Under the pieces are notes generated by a model. The model did not search any database. It saw only the letters and a list, made by a program, of their open reading frames with translations, and was not told the origin of the DNA. A stretch of 64,000 bases of DNA from Pseudodonghicola flavimaris (GTDB lineage: Bacteria; Pseudomonadota; Alphaproteobacteria; Rhodobacterales; Rhodobacteraceae): positions 62,001 to 126,000 of the forward strand of contig NZ_JASNJD010000012.1 in the NCBI RefSeq assembly GCF_030164425.1. The letters run 5' to 3'. This document shows positions 45,490 through 54,755 of the stretch, one piece after another (position 1 is the first letter of the stretch; the number at the start of each line of letters is the position of its first letter). The position numbers were made by a program, and so were the translations under genes.

Positions 45490-47222
45490 GACGCCGCAGC
45501 CTTCTGACCGCCGCGCTTGCCGCCCCCCTGAGCCTGAGCCTGCCGCTGCGCAGCTGGGCGCAACAGGCCGGCGGCACCGTCCCGCCGGTGCCGGTGGGGT
45601 CCGTGCCGATGTGCATGGGGCTGAGCGGCATCAACGACTGGAGCGTCGAGCAGCCGTTCATCGACGTGATGAAGACCGCCCGCCCCTGGATTGGCCACAA
45701 GTCGGGACAATGGGGCGGCGCCAGCCACGACGATCTGGCCCAGGCCGGTTATCTGGACGAACACGGCTGGCCGCTGGAGATCCCGCCGGAGCTCGGCTCG
45801 ATCGGGACACTGGTGCTGACCGATCTGCCTGAGGCAGCGCAATCGCTCGCCGGGCGCTATGTGCTGCGGTTCGACGGCGACGGCATCGTCGAGGTCAGCC
45901 TGCGCGGTCGCAACGTCCGCTATGCCGACAACGAGGTGCGCTTCGATTTCGAACCGGGCAGCGGCCCGGTCGATATCCGCATCCAGCGCACCGACCGCAG
46001 CCGCAGCGGCAACCACGTCCGCAACATCACCGTGGTGCGCGAAGACCGGGTGCGGGAATTCGATGCCGGTGCCGTCTTCAACCCCGATTTCCTGCGCGTG
46101 CTGGAAGGCTTCCGGGCGCTGCGCTTCATGGACTGGATGGCCACCAACGATTCCACCCTGTCGCGCTGGGAGGACCGGCCACAGGTCTCGGATTATACCT
46201 ATGCGCTGCGCGGCGCACCGGCTGAGGTGATGATCGATCTCGCCAACCGGATCGGTGTCGACGCCTGGTTCAACATGCCGCATCTGGCCGATGACGATTA
46301 TCTCCGCCGCTTTGCCACGCTGGCCCGCGACACCCTCTGGACCGATCTGAACGCTTATGTCGAGTTCTCCAACGAAGTCTGGAACTGGCAGTTCAAACAG
46401 GCGCAATGGGCCCACACCCAGGCGCAGGAGCGATGGAACAGCGATACCGCCTGGGTGCAATATTACGCGCTGCGCGCCAGCCAGGCGGCCGACATCTGGT
46501 CCGCGGTCTATGCCGAGACCGGCGCGCGCGAACGGCTGATAAACGTGCTCAGCACCCAGACCGGCTGGATCGGGCTGGAGCACGATATCCTCGACCCGCC
46601 GCTGGTCCGGGCTGAGGCGAAGGAGGCGGCGCCGATCGCCAGCCATTTCGATGCCTATGCGATCACCGGCTATTTCGGAGCCGCGCTGGGGATGGAGGAC
46701 CGCGCGCCGCTGATCCGCCAATGGCTGAGCGACAGCCGCGCCATGGCCGAAAGCGCCGCCGCCGCCAAGGGCCTGACCGGTGCCGCGCGCGACAGCTATG
46801 TCGAAGCGCATAAATTCGACGTCGCCACCGCCCTGGCCTGGGCCGAGATGCGCGACGGGCTGGGCAGCGGCGATCCCGACGGCTCGCTGAGCTGGCTGCT
46901 GGAGACCGTCTTTCCCTATCACGCCGAGGTCGCCGCCAAATGGGATCTCGACCTGATCATGTACGAGGGCGGCACCCATCTGGTGGGCATCGGCCCGATG
47001 GTGAACGAGGAGGACATCACCGCCTTCTTCACCCATTTCAACTATACCCCGGAAATGGCGACGCTTTATACCGAGCTGATCAATGGCTGGCAGGCCGCCG
47101 GCGGCGCGCTGTTCAACGTCTTCACCGATGTCAGCACGCCCAGCAAATGGGGCAGCTGGGGGGCGCTGCGCCATCTTTCCGATCAGAACCCGCGCTGGGA
47201 GGCGATCAGGGCCTTCCTATGA
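45486..47222 (+). CDS. Tat-exported glycoside-hydrolase-like protein
   Basis: A 578-residue protein with a twin-arginine signal (MRRRSLLTAALAAPLSLSL, cleavage near SWAQQ). The mature part looks like a clan GH-A barrel: VEFSNEVWNWQFKQAQWA gives the Asn-Glu acid/base and DLIMYEGGTHLVGIG a candidate nucleophile Glu. The overall layout is similar to proteins labelled cellulose-binding in related bacteria. It overlaps both neighbours by ATGA. Location periplasmic and use in trimming or processing the polysaccharide are inferred. Confidence 0.7.
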   Translation: MRRRSLLTAALAAPLSLSLPLRSWAQQAGGTVPPVPVGSVPMCMGLSGINDWSVEQPFIDVMKTARPWIGHKSGQWGGASHDDLAQAGYLDEHGWPLEIPPELGSIGTLVLTDLPEAAQSLAGRYVLRFDGDGIVEVSLRGRNVRYADNEVRFDFEPGSGPVDIRIQRTDRSRSGNHVRNITVVREDRVREFDAGAVFNPDFLRVLEGFRALRFMDWMATNDSTLSRWEDRPQVSDYTYALRGAPAEVMIDLANRIGVDAWFNMPHLADDDYLRRFATLARDTLWTDLNAYVEFSNEVWNWQFKQAQWAHTQAQERWNSDTAWVQYYALRASQAADIWSAVYAETGARERLINVLSTQTGWIGLEHDILDPPLVRAEAKEAAPIASHFDAYAITGYFGAALGMEDRAPLIRQWLSDSRAMAESAAAAKGLTGAARDSYVEAHKFDVATALAWAEMRDGLGSGDPDGSLSWLLETVFPYHAEVAAKWDLDLIMYEGGTHLVGIGPMVNEEDITAFFTHFNYTPEMATLYTELINGWQAAGGALFNVFTDVSTPSKWGSWGALRHLSDQNPRWEAIRAFL

Positions 47223-48064
47223 GCGGACTTCTCAGCATCATCCTGCCGGCGCATAACGAGGCGCTCTGGATCGGCGATTGCCTGGAGGCGATCCTGGCCT
47301 CCGATCCGCTGCCCGAGGGCTGGGGCCTGGAAACCATCGTGGTGCCCAACGGCTGCCAGGACGATACCGCCGGCCGCAGCCGGGCGCACGGCGCCGATTT
47401 CGCGGCGCGCGGCTGGACGCTGCAGGTGGTCGAACTGGCCGCCGGCGGCAAGCTCGGCGCGCTCAACCGCGGCGACGATCTGGCCCGAGGCGCGGTCCGG
47501 GTCTATCTTGATGCCGATGTGCGGGTTTCACCGCCGCTGCTCCGGCAGATCGCCGGCGCGCTCGACACCGACCTGCCCCGCTACGCCAGCGGCACCCCGC
47601 ATGTGGCCCAGGCGCGCAGCCTGGCGACCCGGCTCTACAGCCGGTTCTGGGAACGGTTGCCCTTCGTCACCACCGATGCGCCGGGCTTTGGCATCTTCGC
47701 GATGAATACCGCCGGCCGCGGCCGCTGGAAGGCCTGGCCCGATATCATCTCGGACGACACCTTCGCCCGGCTGAATTTCGCCCCCGCCGAACGCGAGCGG
47801 CTCTCGGCCTTCTACACCTGGCCGCTGGTGGAGGGCTTCGCCAATCTGGTGCGGGTGCGGCGGCGGCAGAACATCGGCGTGCGCGAGATCGCCGAGCGCT
47901 TTCCCCAGCTCGAGGCCAATGCGCTGGCGACCCGGCCGGGCAAACGGCGGCTGGCCCGGCTGGCGCTGACCGATCCGGCCGGCTTCCTGGTCTATGCCGC
48001 AGTGAGCCTTGCGGTGAAGACACCGCTTTACGACGATCACAGCCGCTGGGCACGCGGCCGCTGA
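47219..48064 (+). CDS. glycosyltransferase family 2
   Basis: A 281-residue GT-A enzyme (SIILPAHNEALWIGDCLEAI, VVPNGCQDDTAGRSRAHGAD, VYLDADVRVSPPLL with the DxD). Start overlaps the previous stop (ATGA at 47219). The C-terminal helix (AGFLVYAAVSLAVKTPL) may touch the membrane. It ends the long rightward operon; donor and acceptor unknown. Confidence 0.9.
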   Translation: MSGLLSIILPAHNEALWIGDCLEAILASDPLPEGWGLETIVVPNGCQDDTAGRSRAHGADFAARGWTLQVVELAAGGKLGALNRGDDLARGAVRVYLDADVRVSPPLLRQIAGALDTDLPRYASGTPHVAQARSLATRLYSRFWERLPFVTTDAPGFGIFAMNTAGRGRWKAWPDIISDDTFARLNFAPAERERLSAFYTWPLVEGFANLVRVRRRQNIGVREIAERFPQLEANALATRPGKRRLARLALTDPAGFLVYAAVSLAVKTPLYDDHSRWARGR

Positions 48065-48080
48065 GTCGCCCCCGGCGCGA

Positions 48081-49295
48081 TCAGTCGGTGCCCGCGAGGC
48101 TGGCCGCAACATGGCGGGCCAGTCGCGCGGCCCCCAGATCCGCATCGTGGCGCTGCAGCACCCGTTCCCGCCCGGCCTGCCCCATGGCGGCCAGCCTCTC
48201 TTCCGGCTGGGCCACCAGATCGGCCACCGCATCGGCCAGCGCCTGCACATCGCCCGCGGGCACCAGCCAGCCGGTTTCACCCGGCCGCACCAGTTCCGGA
48301 ATCCCGGCGATATAGGTGGCGATCACCGGCCGCGCGGCGGCCATCGCCTCCATCACCACCATCGGCAGCCCCTCGGCGAAGCTGGGCAGAATCATCGCAT
48401 GGGCGGCGGCCAGTTCGGCCCGCACACCGGCCTCGTCCAGCCAGCCGGTCAGCGTGATCATCTCCTGCAAACCGTGATCGGCGATCGCCCGCTCCAGATC
48501 GCCGCGCATCTCGCCATCGCCGACCAGGACCAGATGCAGATCAGGGAACTCCGCCCGCAGCCGCGACATCGCGCGCACCAGCATCATCTGCCCCTTCTGT
48601 TCGGCGAACCTCCCGATCGACACCAGACGCGGCGGTCCGGAGGGCATCGGCTCGGGCCGGGCGAAGGCGCCGGGTTCGATGCCGCAATGCACCACCCGGA
48701 TGCGCGCCCAGCTGTCGAAGGCTGCCCAGCGATAGAGCTGGCTGCGCCCGAACTGGCTGATCGCCACCGAAAAGGCGGCGCGATCCAGCTTCTGCCCCAG
48801 CGACAGCGCCGCTGGCGCATCGAATTCCTCCGGCCCGTGCACGGTGAAACTGTAGCCCGGCCCACCGAAGGCATGGGCCAGCATCGCCACCGTGGCCGAA
48901 TTGGTGCCGAAATGCGCATGCATGTGCTGGGCGCCCTCCGTCTCGCAGCGGCGGGCGACCTCGGCCGCCTCGGCCAGATAGATCAGATGCCGCAGAACCC
49001 CCGCGGGCGAGGCACGCCCGACCCGGATCGCCAGCCGCAGCGCCGCCAGACCGTCCGCCGGGCGCCGCAGCATGCGGCCCACGCACCCGGCGATCAGCCC
49101 GCGCCCGCCGCGGTCGAGCACATAGTCGGTCGCGGCCGCTTCCTCGCGATCCTGCGGATCGACCAGCGGCATGTCGCCCCGCCGCATCGCCAGCCGCAGC
49201 ACCCCGATCCCGGCCCGCTCCAGCGCCCTGAGCTCGCGCCGGATGAAGGAGTGGGACGGCAGCGGATAGGTGTTCAGCACATAAGCGATCTTCAC
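48081..49295 (-). CDS. glycosyltransferase family 4 (GT-B)
   Basis: A 404-residue retaining GT-B transferase, similar to colanic-acid WcaL/GT4 enzymes. It starts from GTG at 49295 (VKIAYVLNTYPLPSHSFIRR) with GAGGAG nine bases upstream. The donor-site domain shows VSIGRFAEQKGQMMLVRAMS, LVLVGDGEMR, SFAEGLPMVVMEAMAAARPV (EX7E) and IPELVRPGETGWLVPAGD. It converges with the GT2 gene ending at 48064, leaving only 16 bases. The donor sugar is unknown. A much longer upstream reading is rejected. Confidence 0.93.
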   Translation of the reverse strand: MKIAYVLNTYPLPSHSFIRRELRALERAGIGVLRLAMRRGDMPLVDPQDREEAAATDYVLDRGGRGLIAGCVGRMLRRPADGLAALRLAIRVGRASPAGVLRHLIYLAEAAEVARRCETEGAQHMHAHFGTNSATVAMLAHAFGGPGYSFTVHGPEEFDAPAALSLGQKLDRAAFSVAISQFGRSQLYRWAAFDSWARIRVVHCGIEPGAFARPEPMPSGPPRLVSIGRFAEQKGQMMLVRAMSRLRAEFPDLHLVLVGDGEMRGDLERAIADHGLQEMITLTGWLDEAGVRAELAAAHAMILPSFAEGLPMVVMEAMAAARPVIATYIAGIPELVRPGETGWLVPAGDVQALADAVADLVAQPEERLAAMGQAGRERVLQRHDADLGAARLARHVAASLAGTD

Positions 49296-49568
49296 GGCAC
49301 GGCACTCCTCGGGCTGACGGTGGGACGACCCTAACCGCCGGCTGCCACTGAGGAAAGCGGCGCCGTCCCCAGCCGTCCCCGAGCCAGTGGAATTGTTTCG
49401 TTCGCCGGCCAAATGCCCGGATCGACGCAGCTTTGCCAAGACCCGCGCAACACCCCGCAGCCGATTCCGCCCGCGCCGCGCCGCGCGATTGACCCGCCCT
49501 GCCCCCGGGCCTAGCCTGCAGCCCAATTCCGCCGCGTGCCGCGGCCGCACCAGAGGCAGACCGCAGAC

Positions 49569-50933
49569 GTGAGCAGAGTCCTGACCGCATTCAAGGGCAA
49601 TACCCTGATGGCGCGCGCCCTGCGCAGCGCCTCCTGGCTGATCCTGAACTATGGGCTCAATCAGGGGCTTCGGCTGGTCTCGAACCTGGTGCTGACCCGC
49701 ATCCTGTTCCCCGAGGCCTTCGGTCTGATGGCGCTGGTGTCGCTTGTCACCGTCGGTCTGGCGCTGTTTTCCGATATCGGCATCGGCCCCGCCATCGCCC
49801 ATAACAAGCGCGGCGACGACCCCGATTTCCTCGACACCGCTTGGACGCTGCAGCTGATCCGCGGCTTCGGTCTCTGGGCCGGGACCTGCGTTCTGGCACT
49901 GCCGATGGCGCAGTTCTATCACGAGCCCTCTCTCGCGCTCTATCTGCCGATCGCTGGCGTCGCCTCGCTGATCACCGGGCTGGCGCCGATGAAGATCGAA
50001 ACCGCGCACCGGCATCTGCTGCTGGGCCGGCTGACAGTGCTGGAGCTGCTGAGCCAGCTGATCGGTATCACCGCCATGATCACGGTCGGGCTGATCACCC
50101 AATCGGTGATCGCGCTGGTGATGGGGGGGATTTTCCAGTCCACCGCCCGGGTGTTGCTGACCCTTTGGTTCCTGCCCGGCCCCGGCAACCGGCTGCGCTG
50201 GGACCGCGACACCGCGCAGGAGATCATGAGCTTCGGGCGCTGGATCTTCTTCAGCACCGCGCTGTGGTTCCTGACCAGCCAGGGCGACCGGCTGATCCTG
50301 GGCCGGTTCCTGACCATGCAGATGCTCGGGCTCTATAACATCGGGTTCTTCCTGGCGAGCTTTCCCACCATGATGGGGCATTCGGTGACCAACCGGCTGC
50401 TGATCCCGATCTTCCGTGACCGCCCCGCCCATGCGGCGCCGGAGAACTTCCGGCGGCAGCGGTTCCTGCGGATCGGCCTGCTGGCCGGCATGGGCGTGCT
50501 GTCGCTGGCCATGTCGCTGGCTGGCCCGGCGCTGGTCAATCTGATGTACGACAGCCGCTATCTGGCCTCCGGCGCCATCGTGACGATGATGGCCTGTGCC
50601 CTGATCCCCTCGGCGCTCGGCATGACCTACGATCAGGCGGCGCTGGCGGCGGGCGACAGCCGCAGTTTCTTCATCTATTCGGCAGTACGCGCGGTGGCGC
50701 AGGTGTCGCTGATCCTGGCCGGGGTGATCTGGTTCGGCCTGTTCGGCGCGATCACCGCCATGGCGCTGGCGCAGATGGTCACCTATCCGGCGCTGGTCTG
50801 GCTGGCGCGCCGGCACCGGGTCTGGGATCCGCTGACCGATCTGGGATTCTGGACATTGACCCTGGCGGGCTGCGCCTTTGCGCTCTGGCTGCACTGGCCG
50901 CTGGTGATCCAGGTGCCGGGCGCGCCGTTCTGA
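49569..50933 (+). CDS. oligosaccharide flippase (Wzx-like, PST/MATE fold)
   Basis: A 454-residue inner-membrane protein with about 12 helices. NYGLNQGLRLVSNLVLTRIL, FPEAFGLMALVSLVTVGLAL and SDIGIGPAIAHNKRGDDPDF are typical N-terminal parts of COG2244 flippases, with GRFLTMQMLGLYNIGFFLAS in the middle. It would flip the undecaprenyl-linked repeat unit to the periplasm. GTG 49569 (following AGGCAGACCGCAGAC) gives the best full-length product; ATG 49608 is an alternative. Confidence 0.88.
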   Translation: MSRVLTAFKGNTLMARALRSASWLILNYGLNQGLRLVSNLVLTRILFPEAFGLMALVSLVTVGLALFSDIGIGPAIAHNKRGDDPDFLDTAWTLQLIRGFGLWAGTCVLALPMAQFYHEPSLALYLPIAGVASLITGLAPMKIETAHRHLLLGRLTVLELLSQLIGITAMITVGLITQSVIALVMGGIFQSTARVLLTLWFLPGPGNRLRWDRDTAQEIMSFGRWIFFSTALWFLTSQGDRLILGRFLTMQMLGLYNIGFFLASFPTMMGHSVTNRLLIPIFRDRPAHAAPENFRRQRFLRIGLLAGMGVLSLAMSLAGPALVNLMYDSRYLASGAIVTMMACALIPSALGMTYDQAALAAGDSRSFFIYSAVRAVAQVSLILAGVIWFGLFGAITAMALAQMVTYPALVWLARRHRVWDPLTDLGFWTLTLAGCAFALWLHWPLVIQVPGAPF

Positions 50934-51065
50934 TCCGAAGCCGTCTTCCGCGCCGGGCCCGGGCCGGTTCCGAACCGCCCCCCAAAAAATCTAAGGTGAG
51001 TAAACACATCCCCGCGCCACCGACCCGGGATCATGGCCCTGCCCGACCCCGCGCTGGCGCACCTG

Positions 51066-52313
51066 TCAGGCGGCGTGATCGCGGCGCTTGTCGCGGCGGA
51101 ACAGCCGGCGCCGCCGCCGGGTGTCGAGATAGGGCACCGACACCACCGGGCGGATGCCCAGATCGCGCTCCATATGCGCCGCCGTGCGCATCACCGGGTT
51201 CATCAATTCCAGCACGAAGGCCAGCGCCAGCGCCATCACCACGCTGACCATGCCCCCGGCCACCGCCAGTTTCTTGCGGCTACGGGTAAAGGGGTAATCC
51301 GGCAGGTTGGCCGGTTCGATCACCGTCAGCCTCTCGCTTTGCGACTGGGTTTCCAGCCGATAGCCGACCTCCGCCTCGGTCCGGCGCGAGGAGGCATCCT
51401 CAAGCTGGCCGCGCAGCTGATCCAGCTCGCGGTCGAAGGCGCCGACGCGGCGCTCCACCTGCGGCGAGCTCTGCAGCGAGTTTTCCAGCTCCCCCTTGCG
51501 GTCGCGCAGCAGTTTCTCCTGCGCATCCAGCGTGGTCAGCTGATCGTTGAAGTCAGCCAGCTTGCGTTCGGCCGTGGCCGGGCGGTCATTGCGGCGACTG
51601 AGATCGGCGGCGCGTTCGATCCGGATCCGTTCCTGCGAGATGCCGAGCAGTTCGGAGTTGATCGAGGTGATCTCCTCGCGCCGGATTTCCAGCGTGCCGG
51701 GCAGCGCGATTTCATTCTGCTTGCGATACTCGGCCAGTTCTTCCTCGACCCGGGAGATTTGATCGCGCAGCGTCTCCTCGCGCGCGGTGAAGAAGGCCAG
51801 CGTCTCCCGCGCCTGTTCCAGCCGGCTTTCATTGCTGAGCTCGATGGTCAGCCGGGCGAATTCATGGGCGATCTGCTGCGCCTGCTGCGCGGTCGGCATC
51901 TCTGCCGTGACCGTCACCACCGAGACCCAGCCATCGGGAGAGCCATTGCCCGACAGGCCGTTGATATTGACCGAGGTGCGCAACAGGTCGACCTTTTCAT
52001 TGTCGGTCAGCGCCGGCATGTCGGCATAGAGATTGTTTTCGCGGATCACGTTCAGCACGCTGTCGCGCGCCATCACCCGCTGCTCGATCAGCTGCAACCG
52101 CCGGGCCGGGGTGCCCTCGACGGTGCTGCGGGCCAGATCGTCGGCGATCTTCGGCTGCACCACCTGGATCACCTCGGTCGAGCTGTACTTGTGCTTCTGG
52201 TTCAGCGCCGCGAAGACCGACAGGCCGCACCCGATCACGATCACCAGAAGGATCACCCACGCCCGCCGGCGCAGCATGTCGAGAAAATCCTGAAACGATA
52301 GAATCGGGCCCAT
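51066..52313 (-). CDS. Wzz/GumC-like polysaccharide co-polymerase
   Basis: A 415-residue inner-membrane protein with two membrane spans (residues about 18-36: WVILLVIVIGCGLSVFAALN; and about 355-378: LAVAGGMVSVVMALALAFVL). Between them lies a long coiled-coil periplasmic domain (about residues 160-310, REETLRDQISRVEEELAEYR). PDYPFTRSRKKLAVAG is close to the proline-rich pre-TM2 motif of Wzz/BceF proteins. No kinase domain follows; the partner ATPase is the neighbouring gene. It probably controls chain length. Confidence 0.9.
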   Translation of the reverse strand: MGPILSFQDFLDMLRRRAWVILLVIVIGCGLSVFAALNQKHKYSSTEVIQVVQPKIADDLARSTVEGTPARRLQLIEQRVMARDSVLNVIRENNLYADMPALTDNEKVDLLRTSVNINGLSGNGSPDGWVSVVTVTAEMPTAQQAQQIAHEFARLTIELSNESRLEQARETLAFFTAREETLRDQISRVEEELAEYRKQNEIALPGTLEIRREEITSINSELLGISQERIRIERAADLSRRNDRPATAERKLADFNDQLTTLDAQEKLLRDRKGELENSLQSSPQVERRVGAFDRELDQLRGQLEDASSRRTEAEVGYRLETQSQSERLTVIEPANLPDYPFTRSRKKLAVAGGMVSVVMALALAFVLELMNPVMRTAAHMERDLGIRPVVSVPYLDTRRRRRLFRRDKRRDHAA

Positions 52314-52442
52314 GCAACCTCACCTCAACAGCTGACGGGCACCGCCCGCCTCAGCCCGTTTGCCGGGCCACCGGGGTGCAAAGCACCACAGCAACCCGGC
52401 AAAACTAAGGCGATTTGTCGATAAACTCTGTCTGAACCCCGT

Positions 52443-53342
52443 TCAACCGGCCGTGCGGGCCCGGTTCAGGATCACCCCGAGCAGCTCGGTCTGCTCGCCC
52501 AGGATATCCTCGCAAGCGCGGATCTGGTCGGCGGTGGTACGGGTGCCGTCGGCGACCAGCAGAACCCCGTCGACATGCGGCAGGATCGCGGCGGCGTCGT
52601 CATGCGACAGGACCGGCGGCAGATCGTAGATCACCACATCGGGATCGAGCGTCAGCACCATGTCGTCCAGCGCGCGGACGGTCAGCGGATCGTGAAAGCT
52701 CTCTGCCGCATTGGGATCGGCGGCATCGGCCAGACCCAGCGCCAGACCGTCGCTGCAGCGTACCAGATGTTCGATCGGCGACAGCGCACCGCCCAGAAAG
52801 GCATCCATGCGGCCATGCCCGTGGATGTCCAGCGCGGCCGCGACACCCGGGGTCCGGCGGTTCAGATCCATCAACACGGTGCGGCTGCCCGGCACCCGCG
52901 CCAGGCTCAGCGCCAGGTTCACCGCGGTAAAGGTGGCGCCACAGCCCTCGGTCGGGGCGACAACGGCGATCCTGCGCCAGCCCTGGGTCCGCAGCGTCTG
53001 CATCAGGCGGGTGCGCAGCAGGTCGAACGACCGGGCCGCGGGGGTGTCCCGGAACAGGTTGACCAGCGGCGCCCGTTTCGCCCCCAGCCCCTTGGCGCCG
53101 GGCTTGACCCGGTGCAGCCGTTCCCAGGGCTCCGGCAGCGGCGCCGGCAGGTTGCGCGCCGGCTCGCGATCAAAGCGCAGCCCCTCCTGCTCCGCCTGCT
53201 GACGGGCGGCCTTGCGGCGGAAAATCCTGCGGTCCTGACGGTTCATCGGTTTCGCGTCGTCGGCTTCAACTGCATTCCACGGAGCGGACATGAGGATTTC
53301 ACCCTCGGCCGACACCAGATCGCTTTCAAGATAGTCTTTCAT
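52443..53342 (-). CDS. CpsD/CapB-like ATPase with degenerate P-loop
   Basis: A 299-residue protein matching the cytoplasmic domain of bacterial tyrosine kinases of polysaccharide export. The P-loop region APTEGCGATFTAVNLALSLA (residues 129-148) has Ala136 where the Walker A lysine belongs. Walker A' is VLMDLNRRTPG (Asn in place of the second Asp). Walker B is PDVVIYDLPPVLSHDDA. There is no Tyr-rich C-terminal tail. GGAGG lies seven bases before ATG 53342. It is probably a regulatory, non-catalytic partner of the Wzz-like gene next door (inference). Confidence 0.85.
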   Translation of the reverse strand: MKDYLESDLVSAEGEILMSAPWNAVEADDAKPMNRQDRRIFRRKAARQQAEQEGLRFDREPARNLPAPLPEPWERLHRVKPGAKGLGAKRAPLVNLFRDTPAARSFDLLRTRLMQTLRTQGWRRIAVVAPTEGCGATFTAVNLALSLARVPGSRTVLMDLNRRTPGVAAALDIHGHGRMDAFLGGALSPIEHLVRCSDGLALGLADAADPNAAESFHDPLTVRALDDMVLTLDPDVVIYDLPPVLSHDDAAAILPHVDGVLLVADGTRTTADQIRACEDILGEQTELLGVILNRARTAG

Positions 53343-53405
53343 GTCCCGTCCTCCAAATCGATGACCGGTGGGGAAGCTGCACCTGAGGTGCGGTCTGGAT
53401 GGAAA

Positions 53406-54167
53406 TCAGACGCCGGTCCGGCGAACGACGACGCCGAAGGTGCGCAGGATCAGTTTCAGATCCTGGCCCAGCGACAGGCTCATGCAATAGGTCGCGTCGA
53501 CCTCGGTGCGGTAGCTGAAGCCCTTTTCGTTGCGTGTCGACACCTGCCACAGGCCGGTGATGCCGGGCTTGAGCATGGTGTAGTAGCGCGCATCGCCATA
53601 AAGGCTCAGCTGTTCGGGCATCATCGGGCGCGGGCCGACCAGGCTCATTTCGCCGCGGAACACGTTCCACAGCTGCGGCAGCTCGTCGAGAGAGGTGGCG
53701 CGCAGGAAGGCACCGACACGGGTGACGCGCGGATCGTTGCGCAGCTTCTGCGCGGTGTTCCATTCCGCCCGCATCACCGGATCGTTGGCCAGATATTCCG
53801 CCAGCAGCGCATCGGCGTCGCGCACCATGGTGCGCAGCTTCAGCATGCGGAAGCGATCGCCGTTCTGCCCCAGGCGCTCCTGCGTGTAGAAAGGTGTGCC
53901 GCCCTCGATCCAGAGCGCGATGGCGCTGATCAGAACGATCAGCAGGCTCAGCGGCGCAGTGAGCAGCACCAGCGCCAGATCCAGAATGCGTTTGCCGATA
54001 TGGGCGTAGACTTCATGCGGCAGCACGATGGCGGCAGACTTGCGCCCGGCAGCCGGCGCGTTGGTGTTGGCAACCACCAGGGACGACACCGAAAACGCCG
54101 AAGCTGTCAGCGGGGGGAACCGTTTCAAAGCCGATCCTCGGACTTCGCTATAGAAAACATCAGACAT
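53406..54167 (-). CDS. undecaprenyl-phosphate sugar phosphotransferase (ExoY/WcaJ type)
   Basis: A 253-residue polyprenyl-phosphate hexose-1-phosphate transferase that starts the repeat unit. It has one membrane segment (LALVLLTAPLSLLIVLISAI) and the family motifs FRMLKLRTMVRDAD, RATSLDELPQLWNVFRGEMS and VGPRPMMPEQL, followed by KPGITGLWQVSTRNE. GGAGAGACTGTG precedes ATG 54167. First gene of the leftward set phosphotransferase, CpsD-like, Wzz-like. Confidence 0.95.
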   Translation of the reverse strand: MSDVFYSEVRGSALKRFPPLTASAFSVSSLVVANTNAPAAGRKSAAIVLPHEVYAHIGKRILDLALVLLTAPLSLLIVLISAIALWIEGGTPFYTQERLGQNGDRFRMLKLRTMVRDADALLAEYLANDPVMRAEWNTAQKLRNDPRVTRVGAFLRATSLDELPQLWNVFRGEMSLVGPRPMMPEQLSLYGDARYYTMLKPGITGLWQVSTRNEKGFSYRTEVDATYCMSLSLGQDLKLILRTFGVVVRRTGV

Positions 54168-54755
54168 CACAGTCTCTCCAGAACGCGGGCCGAACGGACC
54201 CGCGCGCCGCAGGCAAGATGCGGCACTCTTTTATTCAAATTTTAAGCTCTCCGACCCAAGCAGCTCGGCCGGACTTGAAACAGGCTCAACAGACTGGACG
54301 GCCCCCACCGATAATCCCAATCTGCCAGAGCAAAACCGCGCCGCGCTTCCGCCCTGTTCTCGCCATGATCGAATTTAACACTGACTGATCGAGTTTTAAC
54401 GAATTCTAAGGAAACAATCTGTTTCTACCGATTCACCCCACTCAAACACCCCTTATTCGCGAGGTGTACATCCACATTTCGGCGCTGAAAGCGATTTTGT
54501 TCACACAAGGGAAACACCAGGCTACACGGAATCAGGTTAACGCAGCGTCGGCTCGACCCTGGACGTTAACCTTTTCACTCCAGATCGTCCCGGTTTCCTC
54601 GCGGCCAGGAACCATGGCGAGATTGCGGCGGACCACGCCATCGTCCCGCTGCCGTTGACAGCCGCCGCATCTGCGGATTGAAGCAGGGTATCCGGCCGCC
54701 TGCCCGTCCCACCGACGGCGCGGAGCCGGCCCGCAGCTGCACCGGAGGCCCGGAG
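54168..54755. promoter_or_regulatory. 588-base AT-richer intergenic region
   Basis: No gene is supported. The region is clearly richer in A and T than its surroundings and should hold the promoter of the leftward export genes. GGTTAACG (54535-54542) and CGTTAACC (54564-54571) form an inverted repeat. TTTTAACGAATTC and AATTTAACAC occur near 54377-54403. A short frame at 54464-54658 lacks a ribosome site and is not called. Confidence 0.45.

Noticed and set aside
54464-54658. 64-codon frame in the 588-base intergenic gap
   Set aside because: No ribosome site, runs across the inverted repeat and shows no coding bias.
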